Source: Hemileia vastatrix (Eukaryota; Basidiomycota; Pucciniomycetes; Pucciniales; Zaghouaniaceae). Taken from it: 64,000 nucleotides of DNA. The notes beneath the pieces were generated by a model. It saw only the letters and a program-made list of their open reading frames with translations, was not told the origin of the DNA and did no database searches. Location of the stretch: assembly GCA_030280995.1 (NCBI GenBank), contig JASXTE010000001.1:19952106-20016105 (forward strand). Reading direction: 5' to 3'. Below are positions 24,037 through 34,000 of the stretch, in pieces. A program made the position numbers and the translations under genes. The first letter of the stretch is position 1. Each line of letters opens with the position of its first letter.

Positions 24037-24495
24037 AAACCTGATTTGGCGTCATTTAATGCAAAAAAAAAAAAAGTTTGATGCATAAAACCCAGTGGGA
24101 TCCGTCTTAGGGAGCAGTGACGAAATCTGTTAAGAGGAAACTAGCATAGCGTGTCCTACGCTCTGCCTGAATTCAATGTGGAATCAGAATTACTGGCGGG
24201 GGCTGATGCATGCAGCTGGGCTTCACCCAGCTGACGCGCAACCCCGTGTATCCAATGTGGAGTCAGATGGGGCCAATTAGGGTTTGATCCAATTATTTTC
24301 AAAAATGTGCGAGTAGGTTTCTTAAATCTTTTATTATTTAGATTAATAAAATTTACTTTCTTAATATAATAAATAATATATTTGTATTTCCCATAGAAAT
24401 GTTTGTATCACTTTTTTTTATCTGAAACAAGATCTGACGATCTTATCGTAAGATGGATGAGAAATGTTGATTTATTGTCACCAGAAAAAAAAATT
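24037..24495. other. 3' flank of the GT90 gene with a short hairpin
   Basis: No gene is seen. CAGCTGGG...CCCAGCTG (about 24211-24231) forms a stem of 8 pairs with a short loop. The part between 24080 and 24290 is more GC-rich than its surroundings and may be a repeat fragment. Confidence 0.5.
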
Positions 24496-24659
24496 GGGCA
24501 CCTGATAGCAGATGCCAATCCCTATCTTTGGTTTGACTCAGTTTCAGCTTAGCTGTAATTATTCTGGAAAGGCCCCGCACTGAACAATGAGCACGCTAGC
24601 TTGTGCAGTATCAAATCTGAGTTACTCTTGAACGGAAGATGAATTGAGGGATTGGCACC
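24496..24659. repeat. Left part of a 179-bp inverted-repeat element (split by Copia-2)
   Basis: GGGCACCTGATAGCAGATGC (24496-24515), continuing to CCAATCCC at 24522, is the reverse complement of GGGATTGGCACC (24648-24659) joined to TGCTAACAGGTGCC (29859-29872), with about 24 of 27 positions agreeing. Removing Copia-2 and one GCACC restores a small TIR element. I see no coding content and no clear target duplication. Confidence 0.7.
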
Positions 24660-25318
24660 TATGGACTTTTATATTTAATAATTAGACTCAATCAGTAATT
24701 AAATCCTTGAAAGTTGGCGATGCTTAGAGAGCCAACCTGGACATGAGCGTGGTGAAGTGTCGTGATAAAGATTCAGTAACAATGAGGCGGATGTTAGAGT
24801 GACAATTGATTAATGTTTTGAGAAAGAAATCAATAGGGAATACTAAAGACCAAGTACATGATTAACACGGAGAACACCTCTAACCTTTTAAATTTAATAA
24901 TTAGACTCAATCAGTAATTAAGTCCTTGAAAGTTGGTGATGCTTAGAGAGCCAACCTTAGGACAGGAAAGAAGAAAAGAAATCAGATATAAAAGTGAAAC
25001 ACGGTGATAAACCAAGACAGTAATACCTGAACACAAGCGTGGTGAAGTGTCGCGATAAAGATTCAGTAACAATGAGGCAGATTTTAGAATGACGATTGAT
25101 TAATGTTTTGAGAAAGAAATCAATAGGGAATACAGATCTATTTTTTTAGTAGTTATATAACTATCATTAATATTGACCTATCTCAAGACCTAACATCATT
25201 ATATATGCTACTGGATTCATGGTTTTAGGAATAAGTAAATACTATCTAGATAAAAGAGGTTGGAGATGTTGAAATAAGGCTTGATGGGTTAGGAAGCACA
25301 CCTCTCCGAATTCTGACA
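24660..25318 (-). repeat. Copia-2 3' LTR with internal duplication
   Basis: It holds two copies of a block starting TTAATAATTAGACTCAATCA (about 24674 and 24894) and two copies of a block GTGGTGAAGTGTCG...CAATAGGGAATAC (about 24750 and 25040). The pol frame runs about 30 bases into it. It is the partner of 29422-29853, which lacks the second copy of the second block. Confidence 0.85.
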
Positions 25319-26082
25319 CTCTCTCCTGCTGAGTAACTCATCATGGATGTGTAGCTTGAGGAGGTGAGTCTTCAATTTTACTCGATTGAGAGCTTTTCTG
25401 AGCATGTCTGCTAGCATTGCGTCTATCGGCATGTAAGGGATTTCAAATATGAGTTGTTGACCTGTTCGCAAATCCAATGGAGTTGGATGTTCAGGTGTTT
25501 TTTTCGGGCATGGTAGAGTGGATTTTTGCTTAAGGAAATGCATCCTTGATTATTGTTGTAAATTTTTACAGGTAAGGAGATTTAATACTTCTTGAGGTTG
25601 AGATCTCAAAGTAGATGCTTGAGCCATATGAGTTCTTGGCTGGCTTCAGATTCTGACGTTCTCAGGGAGACGGAGCTTTGTTTCTTGGTCTTCCAGCTAA
25701 TTGTGCAATTTTTGAGCATGAAAATGTAACCTGTAGTGGAATGTCAGGTCTCTAGGCATGAACTGTGGTTGGCATCGCAATATCCCACCAATGGTTCATT
25801 AACTGATGGAGTTGGTTTGAAATTGATGCCTAGGTGTCACGTTCCTTTGAGGTAGCGCAGAACATGGATGAAAGCATTCCAATGGTTGGTGCCTGGTTTG
25901 TTGAGGAAATGAGACAGCTGGCTACATGCAAATTCCAGGTCTGGTCTGGTACATTGAACCAAGTAGTTCAAGTGGCCAATGGCAGATCTATAATTATTAC
26001 CTGTCTAAAGGAACTCAGCATGGTCTGCGTCACTAGCCGGGGTGAGCTGTGTATTGGTCTCCATTGGGGTAGAGATTGATTT
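25289..26082 (-). pseudogene. Copia-2 RT C-terminus and RNase H
   Basis: Broken frames give 'TPMETNTQLTPAS', 'YLVQCTRPDLEF', 'HWNAFIHVLRYLKGT', 'YCDANHSS' and 'STTGYIFMLKNCTISW', then the C-terminal tail ending at 25289. Several TGA and TAA codons interrupt it. The RNase H order and motifs are typical of copia. Confidence 0.82.
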
Positions 26083-27015
26083 TCAGTCACCCATCCTGTA
26101 AAGACTGAGTATGGCTTCTATTTCATTGGATTGGGAAAGAAAAATGGACAAGTTTTCCAAGTTTCTTACAATTTTAATCCCCAGGATCATTTGTGAATCA
26201 CCCAGGTCTTCCATCTCAAATTTTGAGGAAATCAGGTTCTTGAACCACTGAATTTCTTTGCCCAAAATAGAAAAATCATTCACGTGGACATGAACAAAAC
26301 ATGGTTTAGTGCTATCCTTATGAATGAACAGAGAGGGATTGACTGGGCTACACAGGAAGTTGTTGTCTGCAAAGAATGACTTTATGAGTTGGTACCAGCA
26401 GCAAGAAGCTTGCTTAAGGCCATACAACAATTTCTTCAGGAGCAAAACTGGATTGTCAATGTTTGATGGCTTGGGCACTCCTTTAGGTAAATTCATGTAA
26501 ATTGTTTCCTCAGGAACGCCATTGCAGAATGCTGACTTGGAATCCATTTGGTGGAATTCCCATTTCTCTGATACAGCAATGGCAAGGAGCAACCACAGTG
26601 TAGTGAGGCGGTTGGTTGGGGCAAAAGTTTCTGTGTAGTCAATCCAGTATTTTTGTGAAAATCCCTGTGTGCAAAGGCGTGCTTTGAATTTGTTTATCTC
26701 ATTATTATGGTCTAACTTGATTTTGAAAACCCAGGTGCTGCCAATGGGTTGTGCTCCTTTAGGGTATTCAACAATATCCCACATGTTCTTTCCATTAAGA
26801 GACTTGATTTCGTTATCTATGGCAATCTTCCAGTTGTCGCTGTTATTGTCTCCTAATGCCTGTTCATAATTCTTGGGTGTCAAGAGTGTTTCAGAGATGG
26901 GAACAAATTCTTGAAGGGCATCCTCGTGAGCCAGATTGGATTGTGATGTGTTCATTGTTCTACTGCTCCTGGTGTGTCCTCCCTGGATGATTTTTGTAGG
27001 ATCAATCAATGACAA
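26083..27015 (-). pseudogene. Copia-2 reverse transcriptase
   Basis: A 310-codon open segment holds the RT N-terminus ('MWDIVEYPKGAQPIGSTWVF'), 'FKARLCTQGFSQ', 'YTETFAPTNR', the 'QMDSKSAFCNG' strand, 'LLYGLKQASCCW' and 'FEMEDLGDSQMILGIKI'. The active-site motif YVDD reads HVND, losing the Tyr and the first Asp, so the enzyme should be dead even where the frame is open. Confidence 0.88.
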
Positions 27016-28322
27016 GATGTTTTGGGGAGAAGTATCACTGGTGAGCTGATAGTCCCAAAATCATGATTCTGGTCTATCATGCTTGAGTTAGGTGGTGCTG
27101 AAATGTCCACATCCTCTGTGTGATTATCTCCTTCATTTTCTGACTCACTTGGCTCTTTCTGGATGCTATTTCCATTATCTGGTGCTGCATATGTTCTGTC
27201 AGGGTTGTCATCTACAAACAGATTAGGCCAGGTGATTTTTGGTTTATCTGGCTGTGTGAACAGGAAGATTCTCTCTTCAAATACCACATTGTGTGAGTAG
27301 AAGGGTTTTTTTGTTTCAAGATTCAATAACTGATAAGAGTTATGTTCCTCATGAAAACCTAAAAGACATGCCTTTACAGCATTACTGCTAAATTTTCCAG
27401 AACAAACCTGCTTATCTATCAGCGCATATGTGAGACAACCAAATGTCCTAATTTTATGGATTTTAGGCTTGATGTCAAATAATTTCTTGTATGGAGACAG
27501 ATATTTTGGATTTGACTTTGTTGGGACATGGTTCTCAATGAAAACAGATGTTTTGATGGCTTCACCCCATAGCTTGTGTGGCATGTTATCTTTGAACAGC
27601 ATGGCTTTTTCCATTTCCACAGATGTGTGATTTTCTCACTCAGCAATTGGGTTTTGTTGAGGAGTATAAGGGGATGTGACAATGATCTTAAATCCTTCAC
27701 TGGTGGCCAATTCTTCAAATTTTTTGTTAATAAATTCACCACCAACATTGCATACAAGTTTAAGGAGTTTATGATTTGTAAGGTTTTCAGAGAATCTCTT
27801 AAATTGCAGAAACTTATCAAATGTATCAGATTTATTTTTAAGTAGGTACACAAATTTATAGGATGAAAAAGCATCTGTCAATTTGAAGTAATATTCATTT
27901 CCTCCCTCTGTTCTGACTAATCTTCCACTCAAATCACAGTGAATATACTCCAAAGGTCTGGTTGCTTTTGGAAAATTTCCCAAGAATGGGAATTTGTGAA
28001 GCTTTGCTTTAATGCAATGTTCACAAAAGAGAGAGCTGCTTGTGTCATCAAAGGGGATATTCAGGTGCCTGAGTAGTGTTTTCAGGTAGCCCAGATTGAT
28101 GTGACCAAGTTGTAAATTCCAGGACATGAGGTCAGGCTTGACAGTAGACACAATTAAGGAGTCATGAGCTATTTGCTTACCAATTTTGGCATGTATTTGA
28201 TAGAGGTTAGATCCCAGGATAAGTGCTCCAGTTAAGATCTTCTTTTTATTGTTTTCGATCAGGATAGATCCATCAGGTTCTGCGCTCATTTGGCAACCTC
28301 CTTTCACAAATGGGGCTAACAC
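27006..28322 (-). pseudogene. Copia-2 GAG-pre-integrase and integrase
   Basis: The segment 27636-28322 holds the HHCC finger ('WNLQLGHINLGYL' and 'CEHCIKAKLHKFPF') and the integrase core with first Asp in 'IHCDLSG'. The second catalytic Asp is altered ('VCNVGGEF' for the usual SDNGGEF). 'PQQNPIAE' ends at a TGA where Arg is usual (CGA to TGA would do it). The frame continues in 27006-27620 with 'MLFKDNMPHKLWGEAI' and 'RTFGCLTYALI'. Confidence 0.87.
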
Positions 28323-28382
28323 AATAGGGTTGCATTTGATCTTTTGAACGTGGAGACAGCCAGTAAGTCTGATGTCCTTGTT

Positions 28383-29387
28383 TCAGTTGTTGATTAGGTC
28401 CACTGAACCAATCCCAATGGCGTAGATCATCTCTCCATTTCCTACTCTTATAAGGATTCTGACTTTATTGTGTGATGAAAAGAGTTTATTTGTTGAAAAC
28501 ATATGGGATGATGCCCCAGAATTGATAATGAATTGAGGGGGATTGGGAGAAACAATAGCAATGGCGGAGTACAGATGGAGGATCTCATGTGCAAATTTTG
28601 CAGTCTTGGTGCTTGCTGGCTCTCTCTTGCCTTTTTCTTTGAAATTAGGATGCAACTCCAGGTGAAGGGCCCAGCACTTGTTTTCTGAATGAGGACACTT
28701 TTCATTGTGTTTGCCATTTGAACAATATTCACGTTTTTTGTTTTGGTTGTTCTTTCCCTTCCTTGCAGAGATTAGGGCAGTTTCCAATGAGTCCAGGCAG
28801 TCAACAAGCAGGGTGAGCTTTTTAATTACAATATCTACTGTTAACAGCTTGCCAGTGTCTTCAGCAGTGTTGATTATCATGGCTCAATGCATTTCTAGGG
28901 CATCTGGCAGTTTGTCGAGTATAAAGTTAGGATAGTGTTGGTCCTCAAACTTCTGACCAATTAGTGTTAACTTGTTGATTGAAGATCGGAGTTCTGTAAG
29001 GAATCCACAAATATTCCTTTTGGTGAATTTTAGGGTGCTGAATTGAGTATAAGCAGCTGCTACATTGGTTGGGCTGCTGGCTGAAAATCTCTCAGCCAAT
29101 TTCTTCCAAAGTCCCATGGGATTCGGCCTTTCAGTCTTGTCAACTAGGGAATTGAGGTTAGTGTTGTCTAGTTTCTGGACAATGATGTTGGTGGCTTGGC
29201 AACATTTTGAGAGGTATATCACTTTAGCATCTTTATCAGTTGGAACTGCAACTTTTCCTTCAACCAGGTCATCAAGCCTGCATTGAGACAAGTAAAAGAT
29301 CATCTTCCATCGCCACATCAAGTAGTTCAACAATGTGAGGAAAGGGATGTCTTGAAGTAATTGACCTGAATGGGTTGCAGGTTTCAT
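28383..29387 (-). pseudogene. Copia-2 gag and protease
   Basis: Gag starts at the ATG at 29387, only about 34 bases after the LTR. It has a UBN2-like capsid region ('LWKKLAERFSASSPTN' and 'FLTELRSSINKLTLIGQ'). A stop near 28884 separates it from a Cys/His cluster ('YCSNGKHNEKCPHSENKCW') and the protease, whose motif reads INSGASSHM: the catalytic Asp is Asn. Confidence 0.85.
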
Positions 29388-29421
29388 GATTCCTATTCGA
29401 GTCTAATTCAGATGTTTAATC

Positions 29422-29853
29422 TATGGACATTTATATTTAATAATTAGACTCAATCAGTAATTAAGTCCTTGAAAGTTGGTGATGCTTAGAGAGCCAACCT
29501 GGACACAAGTGTGGTGAAGTGTTGCAATAAAGATTCATTAACAATGAGGCAGATGTTAGAATGACAATTGATTAATGTTTTGAGAAAGAAATCAATAGGG
29601 AATACTAAAGACTAAGTACATGATTAACACGGAGAACACCTCTAACCTTTTATATTTAATAATTAGACTCAATCAGTAATTAAGTCCTTGAAAGTTGGCA
29701 ATGCTTAGAGAGCCAACCTTAGAACGGGAAAGAAGAAAAGAAATCAGATAAAAAAGTGAAACACAATGATAAACAAAGACAGTAATACCTGGACACGAGC
29801 GTGGTGAAGTAAGGTTTGATGGGTTATGAAGCACACCTCTCCGAATTCTGACA
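29422..29853 (-). repeat. Copia-2 5' LTR
   Basis: 432 bp. It shares both ends with 24660-25318 but carries an internal deletion at GTGGTGAAGT/AAGGTTTGATGG (about 29810). Confidence 0.85.
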
Positions 29854-29858
29854 GCACC

Positions 29859-29872
29859 TGCTAACAGGTGCC
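29859..29872. repeat. Right end of the split 179-bp inverted-repeat element
   Basis: TGCTAACAGGTGCC completes the right terminal repeat begun at 24648-24659. Confidence 0.65.
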
Positions 29873-30159
29873 TGATGTTTTTTTGTGGTGTGTTATTATG
29901 ATTATATTTATGTATGATTGTAATATGCCTAGCCCTTGGTGCTTGACTGTGCAGAACAAACACCCATTGAAAATCAGTTTTTAATGTTGCATCATCCAAT
30001 GAAGGAAGTTAAGTAGAAAAGAAAAAGAATGATCATCAAGGAGAGTCCAAAATCAATAGAAAAGTTTTCAATTTTCATTATTAGCTTCGAGAAACAAAAT
30101 ATTTGCTGATTTGAAGAGATACCCCCAAGCCAAACTTGTTGGTCGCTATCTTCGCATCA

Positions 30160-30231
30160 GCATATTAAGCTCAATGGACAAAGTAACGGGGATCTAACAT
30201 GAAAATACGGGTTCGAGTCCCGTAATGCGCA
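30160..30231 (+). tRNA. tRNA-like sequence, probably a pseudogene
   Basis: The 72 bases have a possible acceptor stem GCATATT/AATGCGC (6 of 7 pairs with one wobble), a box A-like TAAGCTCAATGG (30166-30177, one extra base) and a perfect T arm ACGGG/CCCGT around TTCGAGT with box B GGTTCGAGTCC (30210-30220). The anticodon arm does not pair and position 33 is not T, so no amino acid is assigned. A T-rich run follows (30234-30243). It may be a decayed tRNA gene or a SINE head. Confidence 0.4.
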
Positions 30232-30371
30232 TATATTATTTTTCTCTCTTTGCAATAATACATTGAATAGAGTGTCCACGGGGTTGGAGTACTGAACAAT
30301 ATAAACAAGTTCAGTTTGTCTTTCTCAATAATCTATCTTGTTTTCAATATAAGCCTACGAATTTTTACAAC

Positions 30372-30602
30372 TGATGAAACGGATCGACGTTTCGTACAAT
30401 CCGTCACCCGAACGATTGACCTGTCGTGTGAGTCTGGCTTAAAGTTTTCGATTGAGACATGTCGAAAGCCAGTTGATTCTATTGGAAGATGAGCCAACGA
30501 GCCGTGCTATAACCATTCTCCATCAAAAAGTCTAAGGGGAACTCGCACGACAGGTCTACCTTTGGAGTGACGGATCGTACAAAACGTCGATCCATTTGAT
30601 GT
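30372..30602. repeat. Inverted-repeat MITE upstream of the PX gene
   Basis: The left arm (30372-30432), starting TGATGAAACGGATCGACG, is the reverse complement of the right arm (30541-30602), with a few mismatches over about 60 bases. The arms are much more CG-rich than the flanks. A second small stem (CTGGCTT/AAAGCCAG) lies between the arms. No coding capacity. Confidence 0.75.
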
Positions 30603-31041
30603 GGTTTTACAACCAAGCAATTGATCAGTAAGCTACAGCCCGGTTTGAGTCCGCGTATCGCAGACAGAGATGCGCATACAATAAATATAGTTTGGTGAAT
30701 TCGGCTCTCCACATATGAGAGCTTCGGTATATACATACATATATATACATTATTATTTTCCTAAAGCCAACCCAGAAAACTAACCATGAAAACGAACTCA
30801 CAATTTTCTTAGGTGATGTTTTTAAGTAGGGCAGACGCACAGATTCACTAACCTGGACACTGTCCACCATTGTAATTAATTAAAAGAAATGATCGCCTGA
30901 ATGGCTTTAATACCATAATCAACTTCATCTGCCCTAGAGAAAACACAGTGTCTGGTAGAACTTTGATTAGCAAAAAGCAATCAAATCCAACAAGAACTAG
31001 TCCTTCAACTTTTGATTCGTATCTTAAAAATATTTAATCTC

Positions 31042-34000
31042 ATGAGCTCAAACTATTTCAGCGAGCAAGATGTTATAACTGATATATCGAGCTCAAGCAT
31101 CATGAGCCCTAACAATTCCGAAGAAGTCGAGAAAGTGTCGATTTTGTTTAACCAACGCTTGACCTTAAATTCTCAAACTCAGGATGGAGAATCGAGCTAT
31201 AATTCCTTTTCAACCACCTTACCATTGAACATTCGACCACGAGACAATCATCTTCTTGATGAAAGGTGGTATTCATTTTCCAATGAAGACTCTTCGCCCA
31301 CTCAAGATAATCATATTGAAAAGTTTGACCAGATGGCAAAAAACTTTAGTGTATCAACGTACTCTTCGAATTACATATCTACCATCAAGAGTGGAGTTCA
31401 GTCATCAAATTTGTATGGCACTCATGACGTTCAAAATTATCGCGCTCCCGTAATCAGGCCGCTCTATTCCCAAACGTTTTCAAACCCAGTGGCATCTCCG
31501 ACCTCCCATGCTGCATTACATCAACACCATTCCAAATCGAATACAAATGATGTTGAGCACAATGGCAGTTATGAATACAGATGTCATGATAACCCCACTC
31601 ATGTGGCACCTGTTCCGTTAATCAACTCTAGGTCACCAAGCAGAGCAATCTCAGCTGGTTCAAGAAACGAGCAAATACATGATATTGCCACTAGCATTCA
31701 AACACCCGAAGAAGAGAACATTTTTCCATATTTGAAGAATCAACAATGGAAAGCACGTAAACCATCCCTTACCATCCGACGTTCAAGGTCAATAGGGTCG
31801 TTTAACTTCGATAAAGGAAAAGGGCGCTTAGAATCGTTGGTCGGAACCAATAGAGCTATTCCGACCTCTAATTTAAATTTAGTCACAGACGATAATACAT
31901 TAGAGTATGAAAACCCTCTCTGTTTATACTTTGAAGATCTAACCGAGTCACAAAGGTGATTATATTTTTTTTCAATACATGTTTGATCTTGAAAAAAAAC
32001 TCTTTTACTCTAATTTAAGAGGAAGTTGATTGAAATATTATTGACAGAAACCCACAAGGACAGTTGGCGCCACAGCAAATTTGGTACTTCCTTAGAGTAT
32101 TGGTTGGCTATGAGTTGAGTTGGGAACTAAAGAATGCTTGGAAACTAACAAATCTTGATGTGGATACACTTCAAAAGAATTGCAATCTTGAAATTGAAAG
32201 GTATTAACAATTTATTATGATAAAAAATGTGTAAGTCAAATTGTATTGTTGCTGAGCTGGTGGAATTCATTAGGGAAACAGACACTTTGAACATGACAGG
32301 AATTTCACCCACTAGGCTCCCCATATTGAGATATTTGATTCGGAAATTTCTTTTATCAATTCCTATCGTTCGTGACATGAGGTCTCTCTCTTCGCATGAT
32401 TCAGATGATTCACACTCAGAACATCAAAACAGATTTATATCATCTATTTACTGGAAAGAAGGAATTCTTCCCATCCTTCAAGCTCTTCAAAGAAGTAATT
32501 TGAGCGAGGCAATGGATCTCGGAAATTACAGTTTTCTTGGTATTCTCGTGAATATTTATGGTAAAAAACTACTAGAAAAATTCATTACCTCTGCTTTAAA
32601 ACTTTTTAGTAATTCAAACGAACGAAGTACAAGTGAGCCGGATGTCATCAACACTGGAGCTCTTTTTAAGTCGTTGAAAGACATAAATTTACCGATTTTT
32701 TCAAAAACTTCATCGTTTGATCTTTCTCAAGAAGCCACTGAAATCAATACTTCTCTTGTTTCTAGAGTAAAAGAAGACAACAAAAAGATGAAGCTGGAAG
32801 TATCAAGCAGTTTCACTCATGGTGATTTTTTCTACCATCCTCAATTTGATGATAAGGAAGATTTGGTTGAAATAAAAGAAGCTCGACCAAGTTCTGGGAC
32901 TGTGAAACTGACAGAGCGACACAAGGAACCACGAGTGGTTACAGGGAAGCAAAGTTTTTCACCGAAAGATAATCCACAATGGCAAAGAGTTTCCGCTATC
33001 ACTTTTCCAGCTAGTGAGCAAGCTGAAATCGGTTATACAACACCTAGTTTTTCGTGTGAATTTGCAGATCCTATTTTAGGTTCTTCACCTCAAAATTTTC
33101 AAGCGGAAGAGAGTGAAGAAGGAGTACAGTCAAAAAAAAATCGAGTTGTGAACAATGAAATTATCAAACAGGCAGGCGCGGGGCATTCTTTACATCCTTC
33201 CACCTCATCGCTTAATCCCCATGAAGACGAATGGAATCGTTCCAAGGCTCAAAGTGTGGATTGGTTTCCCCCGATACTACCGGTGAAAACCAATAGCTCA
33301 ACAGACCAACCGGATCCAGAATTAAAAATATTTGAAAATTTAAGTGTTTCTCTGCCTGCATCATCTAAGGAAAGCTTTATTTTATTTTATTATTTATTTT
33401 TGGAAAAGACTTGAATAATGAAGCTTACTTCATTGGTATTAATACAGACACAAACAGTAAAAATAATCAATCAGACTCTTGATCATGGGACAACCCAATC
33501 CCCCGAAACTAAGCAACTTTCATTGAATGGCGCCAGAATAGCTGAAAGTTTCCAACAAGAACCCACTTTGCTATCCCATTCCTCCCTTGATTTCCGACAG
33601 AATGGATCCAAAGGCATTACTAAAGCCAAAATCAGCTCTCACATTAATCCATCAGTGAAAACAGCAGAAAGTTCACAAAGCATAGGACACTACCAAAAGC
33701 GACTGCAATCCCAAAAATCTTATGAGGAGAATGGGCATTATGTGATAAGCAGACGTAAAGAAGAGACTCCCTCAGTCGGTTTAGAGTCTAGGAAAAGCAG
33801 AAGAAAACTCACCATTGGTCCAGTTACACATTGGACACTTCCCTACAGAGTGCAAGGTTCTGGAGCTTTATCACCATCAGAAACATCCATCTCGACTTCT
33901 GGAGCTAACCACTCTCGCAATATGACTTTTAAAGACAATTTTTTTGACTCTGGACTTGAGACACCTCCGGCTTCTGCAAAGTCAAGCCAGCAAAATACAG

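Larger units (their letters stand above)
24660..29853 (-). mobile_element. Copia-2: Ty1/copia retrotransposon with GCACC target duplication
   Basis: LTRs at 24660-25318 and 29422-29853 flank a copia gag-pol on the minus strand. GCACC occurs on both sides (24655-24659 and 29854-29858). The element's LTR begins TGTCAGAATTCGG. The two LTRs differ in length (659 and 432 bp) because of rearranged internal duplications. The coding region is broken by stops, mainly TGA, but long open segments remain. It sits inside the small TIR element at 24496-29872. Confidence 0.92.

Noticed and set aside
30160..30231. Functional tRNA gene
   Set aside because: The anticodon arm does not pair and position 33 is not T; kept only as a tRNA-like sequence.
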